64,000 nucleotides of DNA from Hyposmocoma kahamanoa (taxonomy: Eukaryota > Arthropoda > Insecta > Lepidoptera > Cosmopterigidae), in assembly GCF_003589595.1 (NCBI RefSeq), contig NW_020653711.1, positions 5,083,231 through 5,147,230 on the forward strand. The letters run 5' to 3'. Positions 10,258 through 22,181 of this stretch are shown piece by piece. The notes under the pieces were generated by a model. It saw only the letters and a program-made list of their open reading frames with translations, did not search any database and was not told where the DNA came from. The position numbers and the translations under genes are program-made. The first letter of the stretch is position 1. Every line of letters starts with the position of its first letter.

Positions 10258-10545
10258 TTAGCCGTTTAGCCTAATGGTAACCTAACCTACCGGCTCTCAA
10301 GCATAGGCCGTGGGTTTGAATCCGGGCTTGAACCTCAGAGTTTTTCGGAATTTTTGTACAAAATTTCATTTGAAAGTTACCATGAGCTTTTCTGCAAAAG
10401 AAAACATCGTGATGAAACCTGCAGGTCGAAGAAGGCTTGTGAGTCCCCAACCCGTATTGGGCCAGCGTGGCAGACTATGGTCTAAACCCTCGCCTGGGAG
10501 GAGACCCCTGCTCAGCAGTGGAGCATATAAAATGGGTTGATGATC
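10258..10545 (+). repeat. tRNA-headed SINE C, full-length-like copy
   Basis: Starts with an A-box-like TAGCCTAATGGTAA and a B-box-like GGGTTTGAATCC, the internal RNA polymerase III promoter layout of a tRNA-derived SINE. The body has GAGCTTTTCTGCAAAAGAAA, TATTGGGCCAGCGTGGCAGA and TGGTCTAAACCCTCGCC. It ends AGCAGTGGAGCATATAAAAT then TGATGATC, a 3' end resembling RTE LINE tails that could supply reverse transcriptase. Related copies lie at 21826, 60741 and 60958. Confidence 0.75.
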
Positions 10546-10984
10546 ACGAATATGTTTTAATATATTACAGGGTATTAGAAAACTAGCAAATCACCTTAGA
10601 TGCCAACGTCTAGATTGTTCCTATTAAATGTCATTGATTAGTTAATATCAAAAATATGATTAAACTTTACGTTCACAGGACTATCGTCCGTATTGTGAAC
10701 TGTTATATGGCCTAAAACTAAATCGTACCCTAAAATGCAATAGATCGCAAAGAACTACCACACTAGGTAGAAGATAACAATAGCCACGTAAATTCTCATT
10801 CCAAGCCATTGATACCCACGCAAGCGAAAAAGTGTTAAGATGTTACGTGATACTGTAACAAGATGAACACCCCGCTATAAATCTATAGATCTTTCAGAGT
10901 ATCTTTAGTATAAGAATACTTTTAAAACATCAGATGGTTTTGTAGTAGAAATAATAATAATAATACGGCTAAAAGATTTCAGTA
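10546..10984. other. No gene seen
   Basis: AT-rich spacer with no recognisable feature. Confidence 0.5.
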
Positions 10985-11038
10985 GCATTAAGTAGAGCTC
11001 TTGTGAAAGAGTTGGTCCAGTACATGATATTATAAAAA
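10985..11038 (+). repeat. Family A with large internal deletion
   Basis: The family 5' end (TAGAGCTCTTGTGAAAGAGT and GGTCCAG) is joined straight to a family-like 3' end (ATGATATTATAAAA). About 240 bases of the body are missing. Confidence 0.6.
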
Positions 11039-12217
11039 AAAGTTTTTGCCAAATTGTGTACCGAGGTACAACATATGACAAAAACGTCTCCATTAATTTA
11101 AATACTTTTGATTTCAATAGAAATTTCTGGAAAATGTAGATCCACAATTATAAAAACAAACGATACTGCGTTCGAAGAAGCGTGATTTGTCATGATTTGA
11201 CAGCTGTCACTGTAGCTAGTTATTATGCGGATTCGTTCGAAAGAATGTCAGTAAAGAATAGCTAAAAGTGATGAATATGTCAAAAACACAAATAGTAATA
11301 TTATTCCAGAGACGCGAATCAACCGAAACACAGTACAGCTTTTTTCCATCCTCTAAACAGAACAGTAACGGAATATTTTTTTCTTAATGAATGGCTTGTG
11401 AGACTACATAGTCTCAATTCTGCCAGTGTCCGTTTTCTAGTTTCATAAACGTTATGGAGGGTGTGTTAGAATTTTGTTCGGTGACTCAGAGGGAGAATCG
11501 GAGAGTAACGGAATATAAAAATCTCTATGACGTTGACGTGTTGACCGGGTCATGAAGTGACATTTAAGAGACTATGGTGGAACCTTTGGCTGCCCAAATA
11601 AATGGGTGAAAATTTATAAAAAATAAAATAGGGTTTAACTGCTTGGGACATAGTCGTTTAGCCAACTTTATTAGATATTGTAATAATATAATAATGGACT
11701 CGTCACGAATAAGTTGTATAAGTGGTATTTTTACAGACTGCAAAAGACGATTAGACATATTTTTAAAATAATTCAGATAGCTGAATACCTACCATTTTAA
11801 TCATAGACATTGCCATACATAATTACTGTGTTGCCATTTATTTATATGTTTGTGCAATAATCTTGAGTGTTACAAGTAATTAATAAATTATATTGTATTT
11901 TTTATAAATTTGCCGTAATTTTTATTGAATAAGATGTGATAGTACTTGAGGTACATGTTTTGAGCAAAGTTCCATAGAAGAATAAATGGATCCTTTAGAG
12001 TTATATTTAATTAATTTCATAATATATTATGTAGACTTGGGTTCAAGTTTAGTTCAATGAACTTTATGTTTATTTCTAATTCGCATGACGGGTACACATG
12101 ATTGCATTTCGCAAAATGGAAAATTAAGGATTGAAATGTTTCCCGTGTTCAACTTGATACCAGCATTATGCACTGCCCTCTAATGCGGACATTCAAATAG
12201 ATGAATGTATTTTTTTT
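11039..12217. other. No gene seen
   Basis: AT-rich sequence; open frames are short and lack codon bias. Confidence 0.5.
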
Positions 12218-12315
12218 ATATAATGTCAAGTGACGGGACGAATAAGTCGTGCGCCTGATGGTAAACGACACGCCTGTCCATAACAGTTGCTGTGCCACAC
12301 AGTGATTTAAAGTCA
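12218..12315 (-). repeat. Family A fragment (3' third)
   Basis: Reverse fragment with TGTCAAGTGACGGGACGAAT, ACACGCCTGTCCATAACAGT and a degraded end at AGTGATTTAAAGTC. Confidence 0.8.
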
Positions 12316-12349
12316 TGTAAAAAGAATAAATGTTGGTACATTTAATTTA

Positions 12350-12511
12350 TAGATATCGGCGTACATATCTCAATCAGATTGGGGACGTTCTTAAAAAGGC
12401 CGTGTTAAAAAAACTGGTTAAAGAGACTGGTGGTAGGGAAGGAGAACGAGGTTTGTAAGGAGCATAGCAGGGGGAAGTCCGTGGTCTCTACCTACCTCGG
12501 TGAGAGAGAGA
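12350..12511 (+). repeat. Probable RTE-type LINE 3' end
   Basis: Translation gives a weak tail-like frame (VLKKAVLKKLVKETGG), and the segment ends GTGGTCTCTACCTACCTCGG with GTGAGAGAG, matching an RTE 3' end I know from Lepidoptera (GTGGTCTCTGCCTACCCC). A family A copy follows at once. No intact coding sequence. Confidence 0.5.
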
Positions 12512-12725
12512 AAAGTACTGGCACTTTACCTATTTCTGCTGCTAAGCAATAATGTGAGCATTACTGCGTTTCGGTTTTGAAGAGTAAGAGTGCTGGTGAA
12601 ATTATAGACACATAGGACTTGTCGACTTATGTCTCAGGGTAACGGGCGTAGTGCAAATGCTCGTCAGATTTTTGCGGTTTAAAGTTCTAAGTGACAGGGC
12701 AACTTCGCTTACCACCAAGGGGGAC
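12512..12725 (+). repeat. Family A, both ends degraded
   Basis: Forward copy from AAGTACTGGCACTTTACC to CGCTTACCACCAAGGGGG. It lacks the GAGCTCC start and the ACTTGGTAT end. Confidence 0.85.
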
Positions 12726-14373
12726 TACCACAACCTCTTAAAACAATGTTACTTTATCCTTACATCGACTTTTCGTACCATAACGCGCTTAATGTAAGCT
12801 TAATAAAATGTTAAAACTATGATGTTGGCAGCTTTGTGACTATTCATTCACTCAGTTCGTATTATGACTCATCTTTAACATTCAAGATATATTGCTCTTC
12901 GGTGAAAGTTAGCAATCTTAAAATAGTGACGCCGGTGCAATGGAAACCATATTATTTTCAGTTTTATTGTCTTAATATTGATTTGTAATGATCAAACGTT
13001 AAGTTGAACTTATTTATTTACATATTATATCTCTTCAATATTTTGTTTATTTTTTATTTCTTAGCACTTAGGAAATAATTTCTCGTTAAATAAAAATACG
13101 CGATGTTTATATCGTAAAATTATGACAGCGCCATCTATATGCTCCTTGGCGAAACTAACAGTTGACATAGTATAGTTCCGAATTGACAACATGACAATCA
13201 AGACTCAGCTTGTTTTATTTATTTTTCTTCATGAAAATGCGGAAAAATAATTGAAAACAACGTAATTTTGAATTTCATTATTACATATTTTTCTTTTCTA
13301 GGCAGTTCAAATTCTCTGAATGTAATTATCAATAAATACTTCAACATTATATTACGATAGGACGATTCGGAATATCAAAAAAGAAAAAGATGGCATTGTA
13401 TAGTTCATATACCGTTATTTTTTTCCTATTTAGTAAGGAATAGACAATATTGGGAAATCATTCGTTCTTTCAGTCACTTTAGCAATAATACATTACTTAG
13501 TTGACAGATTTGTTATGGTACGAATATGATTAATATTATAATACGCTTACTTTAGGCTTACAATGAAATAAGATTGTTTTTTGAAAGGTTATGGCAGGCC
13601 CCCAGGTCCATGACTTGCTCGTCTCAGCACTTTGTTTCATAAAAAAATATTTCTAAGCTTCTACTTTCTTTACAACATTACGTGTCATTTATTACTGAAA
13701 TGTGTAACATTTTCGTTCTACTACATATAACAATCTGATGTCACCAGCCCTAATCTATCCCCGTTTCCAAGAATATCACATTATTTTTCTCTCGCGCAAT
13801 ATGGCCTCATAAATTTAATGGCAAGGACTCTGTCCTTTAAGGCTCTCGCAATTTATTGCAGATAATTTGTTGGGAAATATTTTTGGACACAATACTTCTA
13901 GCGTTGTTAGTGTTGTCTTAATGTTATAGCGTTCCGAAATATTGAGTGCAAAGAAATTACAAATTAAATTGAATTAATTTATTAAATTACACTCCACATC
14001 TGAAAAATTATATCTTTTCAGAGAAGAGGTTTAAAGATATATATAGCCTATACAGATTCGTAGAATCTCAAACCTTTCTCTTGAAAAGCTGTCATGATCG
14101 TCATCAGCAGATCTATAGTGTCAAATTGCTAGATAATATAATTCTTTAATTTGTAATGAATAAAGTAAGTTAAATAAAAAATTACAAAAAATCTTTTAGC
14201 AGCTATTTCTCAAAATGCTGTTTTTTATTTTACAGTGTATTTTGGTTGAACAGGGTAGGGATGTGGCCTTATTACATCAAGGGTACAAATTGTACAAATG
14301 AAAACTTTAAAATAAGTGTACCTAGATTAGGTACTAACCAAATTAGCACAAAATAAAAGTTTATATATTACAA
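12726..14373. other. No gene seen
   Basis: About 1.6 kb of AT-rich DNA without a sustained frame or a repeat that I recognise. Confidence 0.5.
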
Positions 14374-14460
14374 TTTGTATTTTTTTTAAACAATCCAACA
14401 TTTCAGACCCTTTACAGGTCCCATGGCCACGGCTGACTTAACCTAAGAACTCATTGCAAT
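14374..14460. repeat. Dispersed repeat D, copy 2
   Basis: Carries AAACAATCCAACATTTCAGA and CCCTTTACAGGTCCCATGG with CACGGCTGAC, matching the D copies at 4542 and 49010. Confidence 0.5.
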
Positions 14461-14830
14461 TAGTTACCAGAATAAATCATAAATCATGAGATTTCCATCA
14501 AATACGGCATTCTTATTCAAATAAACAATATTTATTGACATATCAATCTCACTATCGGGGACCCAAACGGAATCCTATTACGTAAAATACGCTAGGTTTG
14601 CATCGATCGAAATCTATCGACTTTTGATTTGCAAACAAATGCCTTCCGTTTTTCAATGAGAATTTAACGATAGCTAACAAAAACTTTTTTAGCTACCAGA
14701 TGTTTAAAATTAGAACCAATGTTTCGAGCTGTTTATAGAGTCCAACGTTTATCTGATAAAACAAATATACGCAATTTATATCAGGAGAAAAATATTTGGT
14801 GTTAGTGTTCATGCTAAGCCTGCTTTGTTT
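14461..14830. other. No gene seen
   Basis: AT-rich spacer. Confidence 0.5.
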
Positions 14831-14985
14831 ATGATACCAAGTGATGGAATGGACAAGTCGTGGGCCTGGTGGTAAGCGACACGCCTGTCCATAACAGTTG
14901 CAGTGCCACTGACAGCTTTAAATCGCAAAGATCTGAGGGGCACTGCCACTAGGCCAGTTACTCTCTGAGACATACGATACCAGAA
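14831..14985 (-). repeat. Family A, 3' half
   Basis: Reverse copy from TATGATACCAAGTGATGGAA through GGTGGTAAGCGACACGCCTG and AAATCGCAAAGATCTGAGGG to CTCTGAGACATA, where it breaks. Confidence 0.85.
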
Positions 14986-15069
14986 GTATCAAATAACGTA
15001 AGGGACATTTTGTCGAAAACGAGTTGCAAGCTCCCGCTCTATCGATTGATATTATTAAAATTTAAGAAT

Positions 15070-15362
15070 GCCAGTGATTTAAAATATAGTATGTCCCCTA
15101 CGTTAAAAAACATTAAAAAAAGGTGTTTAATTGTGCCTAACATTAATAATATTTTGTGTGTAAACAGTCGAGCATAGTGTAAGCGGGAAGAGAAATAGAA
15201 AATTGTACGTAATTCTATTGTCCTTCCTTTACAATTTTTATTTGTATTTCTCTTTCTGCTTACACTGTGCTCGATGATTTACACATCAAATATTAGTAAC
15301 GTAAGGCACAACTAAAGATCTTTTTTTAATTTAAGGCATATGCTATACTTTAAACCATTGGC
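15070..15362. mobile_element. Foldback element with ~135-bp imperfect arms
   Basis: 15070-15207 is mirrored by 15229-15362 at roughly 75-85 percent by eye. Paired blocks include GCCAGTGATTTAAAATATAG with the complement of CTATACTTTAAACCATTGGC, AATTGTGCCTAAC with GTAAGGCACAACT, and TCGAGCATAGTGTAAGC with GCTTACACTGTGCTCGA. Only about 20 bases separate the arms. Non-coding; best read as an old foldback MITE, though transcripts of such hairpins can be processed to small RNAs. Confidence 0.75.
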
Positions 15363-15621
15363 TTAACTAAATCGTTCGTTTATAGCATGAAAGAAGAGAA
15401 AATTCTAAGAAACTTTGCTCTAGACATGATCAAAATTGGAGCAGACAGTAAAAAGTTATAGACAGATTTATAAAAATAAAATCGTTTTTTGGCTCTCCTG
15501 AAAAACCGTGGTCTGTCCCTTATATTAATGGAAATATTATATGGACTTTATAGTTTGTACCAGCAGGGAGTGTTTTTTAATGTAAAAGTAAAAATACTGT
15601 CGCTAAATCTAAGTCACATAG

Positions 15622-15677
15622 GTGAGGTGGCAGTACTTCCCCGGACGAATTCTTTCACAAGGAGCTCCACTGCTACG
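15622..15677 (-). repeat. Family A fragment (5' end)
   Basis: Reverse fragment GGTGGCAGTACTTCCCCGGA with ACAAGGAGCTCCACTGCTAC. Confidence 0.8.
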
Positions 15678-16053
15678 ATATACATATTAGTAGTCTAGTC
15701 ATATATATTATAATAATGACTATTTGATGAAAACAGTAACAACGGCCTTTAAACCGTAGTCCATTAAAACTTGGATCGGAATAGCAGCATAAAGTCAAAG
15801 AGATTAATACAATTTCACACTTTCTGTTGTCAACTGAAACAATCGGAGGCAGTTCTCGCAAATAGAATGTCAGTTACATGCCATGGGTAAACAATGGCTG
15901 TTGCCTGGGTTTAGGATTATTTTTTTAGCAAAACGGGTTTAATTGTCATTTAACTTTGCTAACAGATTTGATGATTGCTAGCTCGTCCTATGAAAATGTA
16001 AGTGGTGGTAATCGGTGGACTGGAGTTATTACTGAATGGAGTAGCACGTGTTG
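15678..16053. other. No gene seen
   Basis: AT-rich spacer. Opposed frames near 15960-16200 lie partly in the next repeat and are not genes. Confidence 0.5.
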
Positions 16054-16054
16054 T

Positions 16055-16340
16055 TTTAACCGACTTTAAAAAAAGAAGGAGGTTCTCAATTAGACTGTAT
16101 TTTCCTTTTGTATATGTGTTACGCGATTTCTCCTGCATTTGTGAAGCGATATTGATAATTATTTTTTTGTTGAAAAGAGATCTCAGTCTTGGTCCCATTT
16201 AAATTTGAAGAAAGCATTCCATCTTTAAGCGTGGCAAACTAGTGGACGAATCCGGTTTCGCGCATTTTTTGGTAGTCGATTTCAATAAAACTTGGCAAAT
16301 AAATGTGATTCCACGAACTTTTGAGGTCGATTTTTAGTAC
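16055..16340 (+). mobile_element. AACCGACTTC-ended repeat E, copy 2
   Basis: Runs from TTAACCGACTTTAAAAAAAG through GTTCTCAATTAGACTG, GTTACGCGATTTCTCC and GGTCCCATTTAAATTTGAAG to GAGGTCGATTTTTAGTAC. It is the most complete single-unit copy in the window, about 285 bp. It explains the overlapping open frames on both strands here. Confidence 0.75.
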
Positions 16341-17404
16341 TCTGTACTCAGATTATTATAATTATAAACTATTTCATAACACACTGACAGCGTGCAAATG
16401 CTACATCGTATTGAACAAATACATTTCTATTGTCATATATCTTCTGTACAAGTTGCAATGTTTATAACGAAACATGATGGCGAAACGGCGACAGTCTATT
16501 GGAGCCAATAAATAAGCGAAATACACATTTATTGCGGTAAAAATAGACGAGCATTACAAATTCATTGTTAATAAATATTTCATTTCATTATACCAATCAT
16601 ATGTTCTATTTTTAACTTTTCGTAACATTAGAAGGTAATAAGGTATACACACACACTCGTATAAATTGTGATGGCTTTGTGAGTGAAATGCAGACAGGTG
16701 AAAAACATAAACAGGTACGTGAAGATTGATTGCTACGGAGAGACGGTTAGGTTAGATTTATGTATACAAAGAAACGTCATTACCTAAGTAGCATGAACTG
16801 AATTACTTATTCACTGAATGAGTAGTATTTAAATGAATGTATGAATGAATAAATGAAATATTCTTTGCTTCGCATAAAATTACAGCGGCAATACAGAACA
16901 GTAACTAGGTACAAAAATTGAAAGTTAGTGCAGTTTCTTTTATGCAATATTAGGATAGAAATTTTGGATGCAAAATCATTTTAAAAGGTTGTTCAAAAAA
17001 TCTATAAACAAAAGCCGCTCATATTTGCAGAGTGATACAACTAACGAGACATGTAGCTTTAAATAAAGGAAATTCAAGAATATTGTACCCCTTTTACCCA
17101 CTTATTTTATCTTTCATTGTTATCAAATAGGTACAGATGTAATCTTAAGACAAGCTTGATAATTTATTACTCGTAAGAAATGTGAGTCAAGGTACGAATT
17201 GTAAAAGTGTATATATCTCAAATAAGATACCTTTTTCGAAAGAATTACATAAGTAAAGATTTTTTTAATTAGTTATCCTTAAATTGATATTTTTACAAAT
17301 AAATAAAAGATTCTCTCAAAGATCATACCTTAATAAAGTATAAAAACCATGCCCACGGCGCGCGGCGTACAGAAAACACATAATATGGCTATTTTTTATA
17401 ATAT
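16341..17404. other. No gene seen
   Basis: AT-rich spacer with no recognisable feature. Confidence 0.5.
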
Positions 17405-17538
17405 ATTATATCAAGTGACGGGACGAAACGTCGTGCTCCTGGTGGTGAATGACACGTCTATCCACAACATTTGCAGTGCCACTCAGAGCTTTAAATCGCA
17501 AAAGATTTTAGGGGCACTGCCACTGCGACCGTTACCGT
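17405..17538 (-). repeat. Family A fragment (3' half)
   Basis: Reverse copy from TATCAAGTGACGGGACGAAA to GGGGCACTGCCACTGCGACC. Confidence 0.85.
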
Positions 17539-17811
17539 GATAAACAGAAAGATATAACGTTTATTGTCTTGCATCACATACGCCTTAAGAATATATTTTC
17601 TCAAAAGAATTTTACATTCACTTAAATGAGAAACTTAAATATAATAACGTTACATAAGCTATAAACACAGTATGTCGTGCGAGAAGCGCTAAATGCATAA
17701 AATCTATATAATACAAATATGACACTTTTAAGTGGTGGGTAGATTTGACTCAACCAACATAACATACTGGGCAAGAGCATCATGCGTTCGCGCAAGCGTA
17801 GTCTACACAGA

Positions 17812-17891
17812 TTGGCAAGAACTAGATGTGTCAAGGAAAGTACGTTGTAGGTTGGCAAGAACTAGATGTGTTAAGGAAAGTACGTTGTAGG
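17812..17891. repeat. Two tandem copies of a 40-bp unit
   Basis: The unit starting TTGGCAAGAACTAGATGTGT and ending GTACGTTGTAGG occurs twice head to tail, with one C/T difference. It is a recent local duplication with no evident function. Confidence 0.85.
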
Positions 17892-17924
17892 TTTTATTTA
17901 TCATTTGAAATTATTTATTATTAT

Positions 17925-18030
17925 GGATTTTTATTGAGTTTTACGTTGTTAACCATCGTGATATACGTAAAATTTATTTCTATGAAATAACTTCACTAGT
18001 TTGTTTAAATTATTAATACTAAGATCGAAC
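17925..18030 (-). repeat. tRNA-SINE G tail fragment
   Basis: Contains TTCACTAGTTTG, TTATTAATACTAAGATCGAA and CAC in reverse, matching the tail of the fuller SINE at 23300-23502. The tRNA head is lost. Confidence 0.6.
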
Positions 18031-18069
18031 ACAAAGAAAAACTGCCTTGACCCGACAAAACCTCTATAT

Positions 18070-18747
18070 CTAGGTATACCGTATTATTATTATTATTTAT
18101 TTATTATTATTTTGAATTACTTTACTAATCGCTTTTAAGGTTCATTTAGTAGATGAATTTTAAGTTCCTTTTAAATTTATCTAGTGTTTTAGTTTCTTTA
18201 ATATTGTTAGGCAACTTATTGTATATTTGTGCACTTAGAAAGGTAATATTATTTTTGCCATAGTTGGTTCGTGGTAGCCGTAATATTATGTTATTAGCAT
18301 TTCGCAGTCGCCTAAGTTACGTGTGTTCATTTTTGGTTTTGAATTTGATGTCAGCTTGAATAACTTTTAATAATATTTTTCGAATTAGTAAACATGTAAA
18401 GTATTTATATGATTTATCAATATTCATTAATTTAGTGTTTTTGTACAGTTGCGCACTAGAGGTAAGGTAGTCGATATTTAAATAGTATTTATTCATTTTT
18501 TCTGTGACGTTTGAAGAACTTTTAGATTAGTGTTAGCTGCTAAACCCCATATTTTGATGTGGTATAGTGTATGTGTGGTTTTACTAATAAATTGTAAATA
18601 CACAAAACACATACACAACAATATATACAGTAAATTGATTAAATGAGATACACTGAAATCAAAATTCAAGAAAATAAAATAAAAGCAAATAGCAATTGTA
18701 AAGGAAGGTGGTTTTCTCTTCCGTGGGATGAGGTTACGCAGATCCAA
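18070..18747 (-). pseudogene. LINE reverse transcriptase C-terminal remnant (antisense)
   Basis: The minus strand reads, with breaks, YHIKIWGLAANTNLKVLQ near 18580-18510 and, further down, LPRTNYGKNNITFLSAQIYN and NIKETKTLDKFKRNLKF at about 18290-18150. This order (a YGxxxWG-like block, then TNYGKxxIxFxxxxIYNxLP, then a TLxKFKxxLK end) is that of the C-terminal region of an insect non-LTR reverse transcriptase, jockey/CR1-like. Stops and frameshifts intervene and the catalytic core is absent, so it is a dead 5'-truncated copy. The AT-rich (ATT)n at about 18082-18110 marks its 3' end. Confidence 0.65.
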
Positions 18748-19096
18748 GTCACGTGAAACTCCAAATTGTTGTTTATTCAGAAGATTTTTATTTTCACCTT
18801 GTATGTCGCCAATACAACTTCACCCTATATGCGGAAGGTCCGGGCAGTTGTTCCCTCTACTCGACTCCTGGTAACCGTTCCGCGAGATTCTCAGAATTCT
18901 CTTCACATTAACAAAATTGTGTTCGAGTAGTCACCATTCGAGGGAAAATCTTAACACTGCGATTCAGAAATAACGCCAAATGGTTCAATGCCATGTAGCG
19001 GATTCTTAGAGAACTAAAAGTGAACAATCTGGCTTAAGGCCGTCTATTACATAAAGTACGTTTGTTACACAATACAATAAATTTAAAAAAATACAA
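18748..19096. other. No gene identified
   Basis: A GC-richer patch near 18830-18960 has no sustained frame. Otherwise AT-rich. Confidence 0.4.
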
Positions 19097-19132
19097 AAAC
19101 ATACTACTAACCATTAGGTTAGTAGTATGTTT
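19097..19132. repeat. Perfect hairpin, 16-bp arms, 4-nt loop
   Basis: 19097-19112 and 19117-19132 are exact reverse complements around ATTA; each arm contains CATACTACTAACC. No terminator-like T run is meaningful in a eukaryote, so function is unknown. Confidence 0.9.
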
Positions 19133-19819
19133 CATATCATTAGATCAACAGTTTGTGTGTGCTAAAGCAAGCCAAATAGGTTGTGCCTCTGTGCAAAATT
19201 TCTCCAAAAGTAAAAAAAAAACTGATTTTTAGCCACCACTTTCGAGGGTAGTGCGTTGCGGTGCATCAAAAGCAAAAACAGTGTGAAGTGATTGTAATGT
19301 GCATATCTATTACTATCACGTGAATATTATGTAGGTTATAAAAATATAAAAAAAATAGTAACTAAAAACCTACTTTTAAAGTTGTTTATAACTGCACATT
19401 ATAACACAAATGAAGTTTTTGTAGGCAAACATCCATTAAAAATCATTATTAACGTAAATTGCATGACAATTAGAATAAGGTTGTGATAGGACTGGCAGGT
19501 TCTCTAAATCCTAAAATTAAATTAAGATTAAAAATAATCCATTAACCGGGTCAGATTATAAGGCAGGATCTTCCGTAAAAGTTTACTAAGAGTTATATTT
19601 TGAATTAAAAAATTCATTAAACTTTATAGACCACAACACATAATGGTACAAAAGGCGGTCAATCTTTGAGGAAAACCGAAATTCACGAATGCGGAAAATT
19701 AAACAAAATATTAAATTAATAATGTATTAATAAGATAAACGTAATAAATATATAATCTTATATACATAACAAACAAACCTAATATATACATATCTATATA
19801 GTTACGTTAGTTATAGGTT
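19133..19819. other. No gene seen
   Basis: AT-rich spacer. Confidence 0.5.
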
Positions 19820-20512
19820 CATGCGGCATCTTATTTTCTCAAATAACATCTCGAGAAAGAAATTACCATCTTATAAGAAACAATTAACACATTACCGAAT
19901 GAGTTTCCTAGAAGAACATAGAACAATTATTGATTTTTCCTTCGGGTCTAAAATTTTTACTCATAAAGTCGACTGTCGCCAGTTGCTAAATAAATTTAAC
20001 ATACGTGTTCCAGTTAGATACGCTCGGAATAATTAGTAATTCCTCTGTTTCCACCTCTGTTTACGATAAACAGATTTTGGATCGAATTCTTCTATCTCAA
20101 AGCTAAGAAAATTGGTAAATGAACATAGTGACAGATTCGATATTAGTGACTCACCTAGCAGGATACGTTCCATTATACTCCCAATTAATTCAATATGTAT
20201 TTTTTGTTTTTCCTTTTTTTTTCTTACACTTCATTCATTTACTCAACAAGTACGTACTTTTATTATTATTTTTGTGTAGTTTTTTTTTGTTGTAGATCCA
20301 ATGCATTGTTATATTTATATTTTAGGTTTAGTTGCTGCCATTGATATTAATTGTTATTTATTTTTGCTTTTATTTGGTGTTACATTATGTTGTCAATTTT
20401 TATAGGCTTTTTACTAATTGCAACATTTTGTTCTAAGACGTTCGTAGCTTACCTACATTAATAAGATTGTAATAATGTAGTCAAATGTTGGTAAATCTTA
20501 AATAAATAAATA
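19820..20512 (+). pseudogene. Jockey-like LINE C-terminus and 3' UTR
   Basis: A 71-codon frame ends the coding part: HKVDCRQLLNKFNIRVPVRY resembles the closing block of jockey-superfamily reverse transcriptases (a DCxxLLxxLxFxVP-like pattern). About 470 bases of T-rich untranslated sequence follow, ending CTTAAATAAATAAA, a plausible LINE 3' terminus. The upstream polymerase domain is absent, as expected of a 5'-truncated copy. Clade assignment is tentative. Confidence 0.55.
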
Positions 20513-20985
20513 TACATAATACCTAACATACATATTTATATATGATATAAAATGCGCAATTCCTGTTGCAAACTTGAAAGTGCATTTACGAAACCTAGTA
20601 TATATATCTTTCACTCTCCGAAAGAGGTAAAAAACCCTGTTATTTCAACAACCCAAAATATCCTTCCCATACCTTTAAGTTCACGACCCGTGTCTCCCAT
20701 AATTCAGTTGAATTTCTAACAACGGACAGGTCGACGATAAATCCGCGGTTGAGTCAAGCGGATAATCAGAGTGCACCTTTTGTATAAATCATGTTGGGAT
20801 ACCGATACCGGTTGTGGGATGATCAATCAAAGGACCTTGTATTTGGTTGTGTTTGGGCATTAAGTTTATTATTCATCCTTGTTTCTCTTGTACTTTTCCT
20901 AGCGACTGCGGTGGAAGTATACTTACCTATCGCCTCTGGACCCCTTCATGGACAGTAGCGGCGTTTACCATAAACTTATCATGAA
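20513..20985. other. No gene seen
   Basis: AT-rich spacer with a slightly GC-richer part near 20690-20960 and no frame. Confidence 0.45.
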
Positions 20986-21680
20986 GTAGCAGTAGAGGTC
21001 CTTGTGAAAGAGTTCGTCAAGGGAAATATTGCCACCTTACATATTTCTGCCGCCAAGCAATAATGTGAGTGTTACGGCGTTCCTGTTTGGTAGGGTGCTG
21101 ATAACATTACAGGTACTTGGGATTTGTCAACTTGGAGTATATTTCAAGCTTTGATTGCCCGATATTGCGCTTGCAGAGTAAAAAAAGGATTTCGTCCAAA
21201 AACGGAGTTACGAGGTTTTCAAATTTAGCCGACGCAGCCGCAATAATATTATAATGTGTTGATTTTCGATTTCAGGTGTAAACATTTTTTATCATTTTTT
21301 CTCTTCTCTTCTTATTTATAATAATAATGATGGAAGAAGACGAAGTAGGCTCTTATTACACAACCTCCACACAAATACACACCATATTGCATTTAGGGAC
21401 TTGATCTCGGTCCGCGAGTGTGGTTAAAACTAGCCAATAGGCTGAGTAAAAGAAATCAAAAAAGATAATAACAATAATAACGCACACACTCAAAGCCCCG
21501 CTGTAGGGAAACCTTGATGGAACTTGTCAACTTATGTTTCAAGGTGACGGGCACAGTGGCAGTACCCCTAAGATCTTTGCGATATAAAGCTCTGAGTGGC
21601 ACTGCAACTGTTGTGGATAGGCATGTCGCTTACCACCAGGCGCACGACTTGTTCGTCCCATCACTTGGTATTATAAAATA
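20986..21680 (+). repeat. Family A copy split by a 385-bp insertion
   Basis: The 5' half runs 20986-21133 (TAGCAGTAGAGGTCCTTGTG to TTTGTCAACTT). The 3' half runs 21519-21680 (GGAACTTGTCAACTTATG to CACTTGGTATTATAAAAT). The 15 bases at the break occur on both sides (21119-21133 and 21519-21533, two mismatches), which is the signature of a target-site duplication. Confidence 0.85.
21134..21518 (-). mobile_element. Retroposed insertion within family A
   Basis: The inserted 385 bp is flanked by a 15-bp target duplication, typical of LINE/SINE retrotransposition. Its right part (about 21440-21513) contains AATAATAACGCACACACTCA and GTAGGGAAACC, matching in reverse the tail of SINE B at 54420-54480. 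The middle has AATAATAATGATGGAAGAAG, resembling an RTE or SINE tail. It may be composite. Confidence 0.65.
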
Positions 21681-21825
21681 AATTTAAAAAACTTATACAC
21701 TACTACGGTTTTTTCATAGAGAAGAAGTGATAAAATTCAATCATTTACATACATTAAATATTTTATATAGAACCAATATAAGCATTACGGCAAAAAAAAC
21801 GTTGTGCGCTACTATCTATGTGCTG

Positions 21826-22095
21826 TCCACGAAATGGTTAAACAGAGGGTGGTTAACTCGAACCCGGTCTTGCACATCGGCACGTTTTCGGAGTCTATGT
21901 GCAAAATTTTATTTGAAATTTATCGTGAGCTTTTCGAAGAAGAAAACCATGATGAGAAAACCTGTACACATTTACAAAGCAATTTAATGATGTGTGAAGT
22001 TCCCAATCAGCATTGTGCCCGCGTGAGTACTACAACCTAAGCCCTCTCATTGTGGGACCCAGTGTACCCAGCAGTGGGACTATATAATAGACTAG
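21826..22095 (+). repeat. SINE C, copy with degraded head
   Basis: Body motifs match the copy at 10258: ACTCGAACCCGGTCTTGCAC, GTGCAAAATTTTATTTGAAA, TGAGCTTTTCGAAGAAGAAA, and CCCAGCAGTGGGACTATATA at the 3' end. The A box is degraded. Overlapping open frames here belong to the repeat. Confidence 0.7.
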
Positions 22096-22181
22096 TATTG
22101 TCTATTTATAATTATTATTACATTCCAAGCTTGAAGTTATGTTTGGTGTTATATCTCTGAAATGCAAAACGATGTGTTTTT

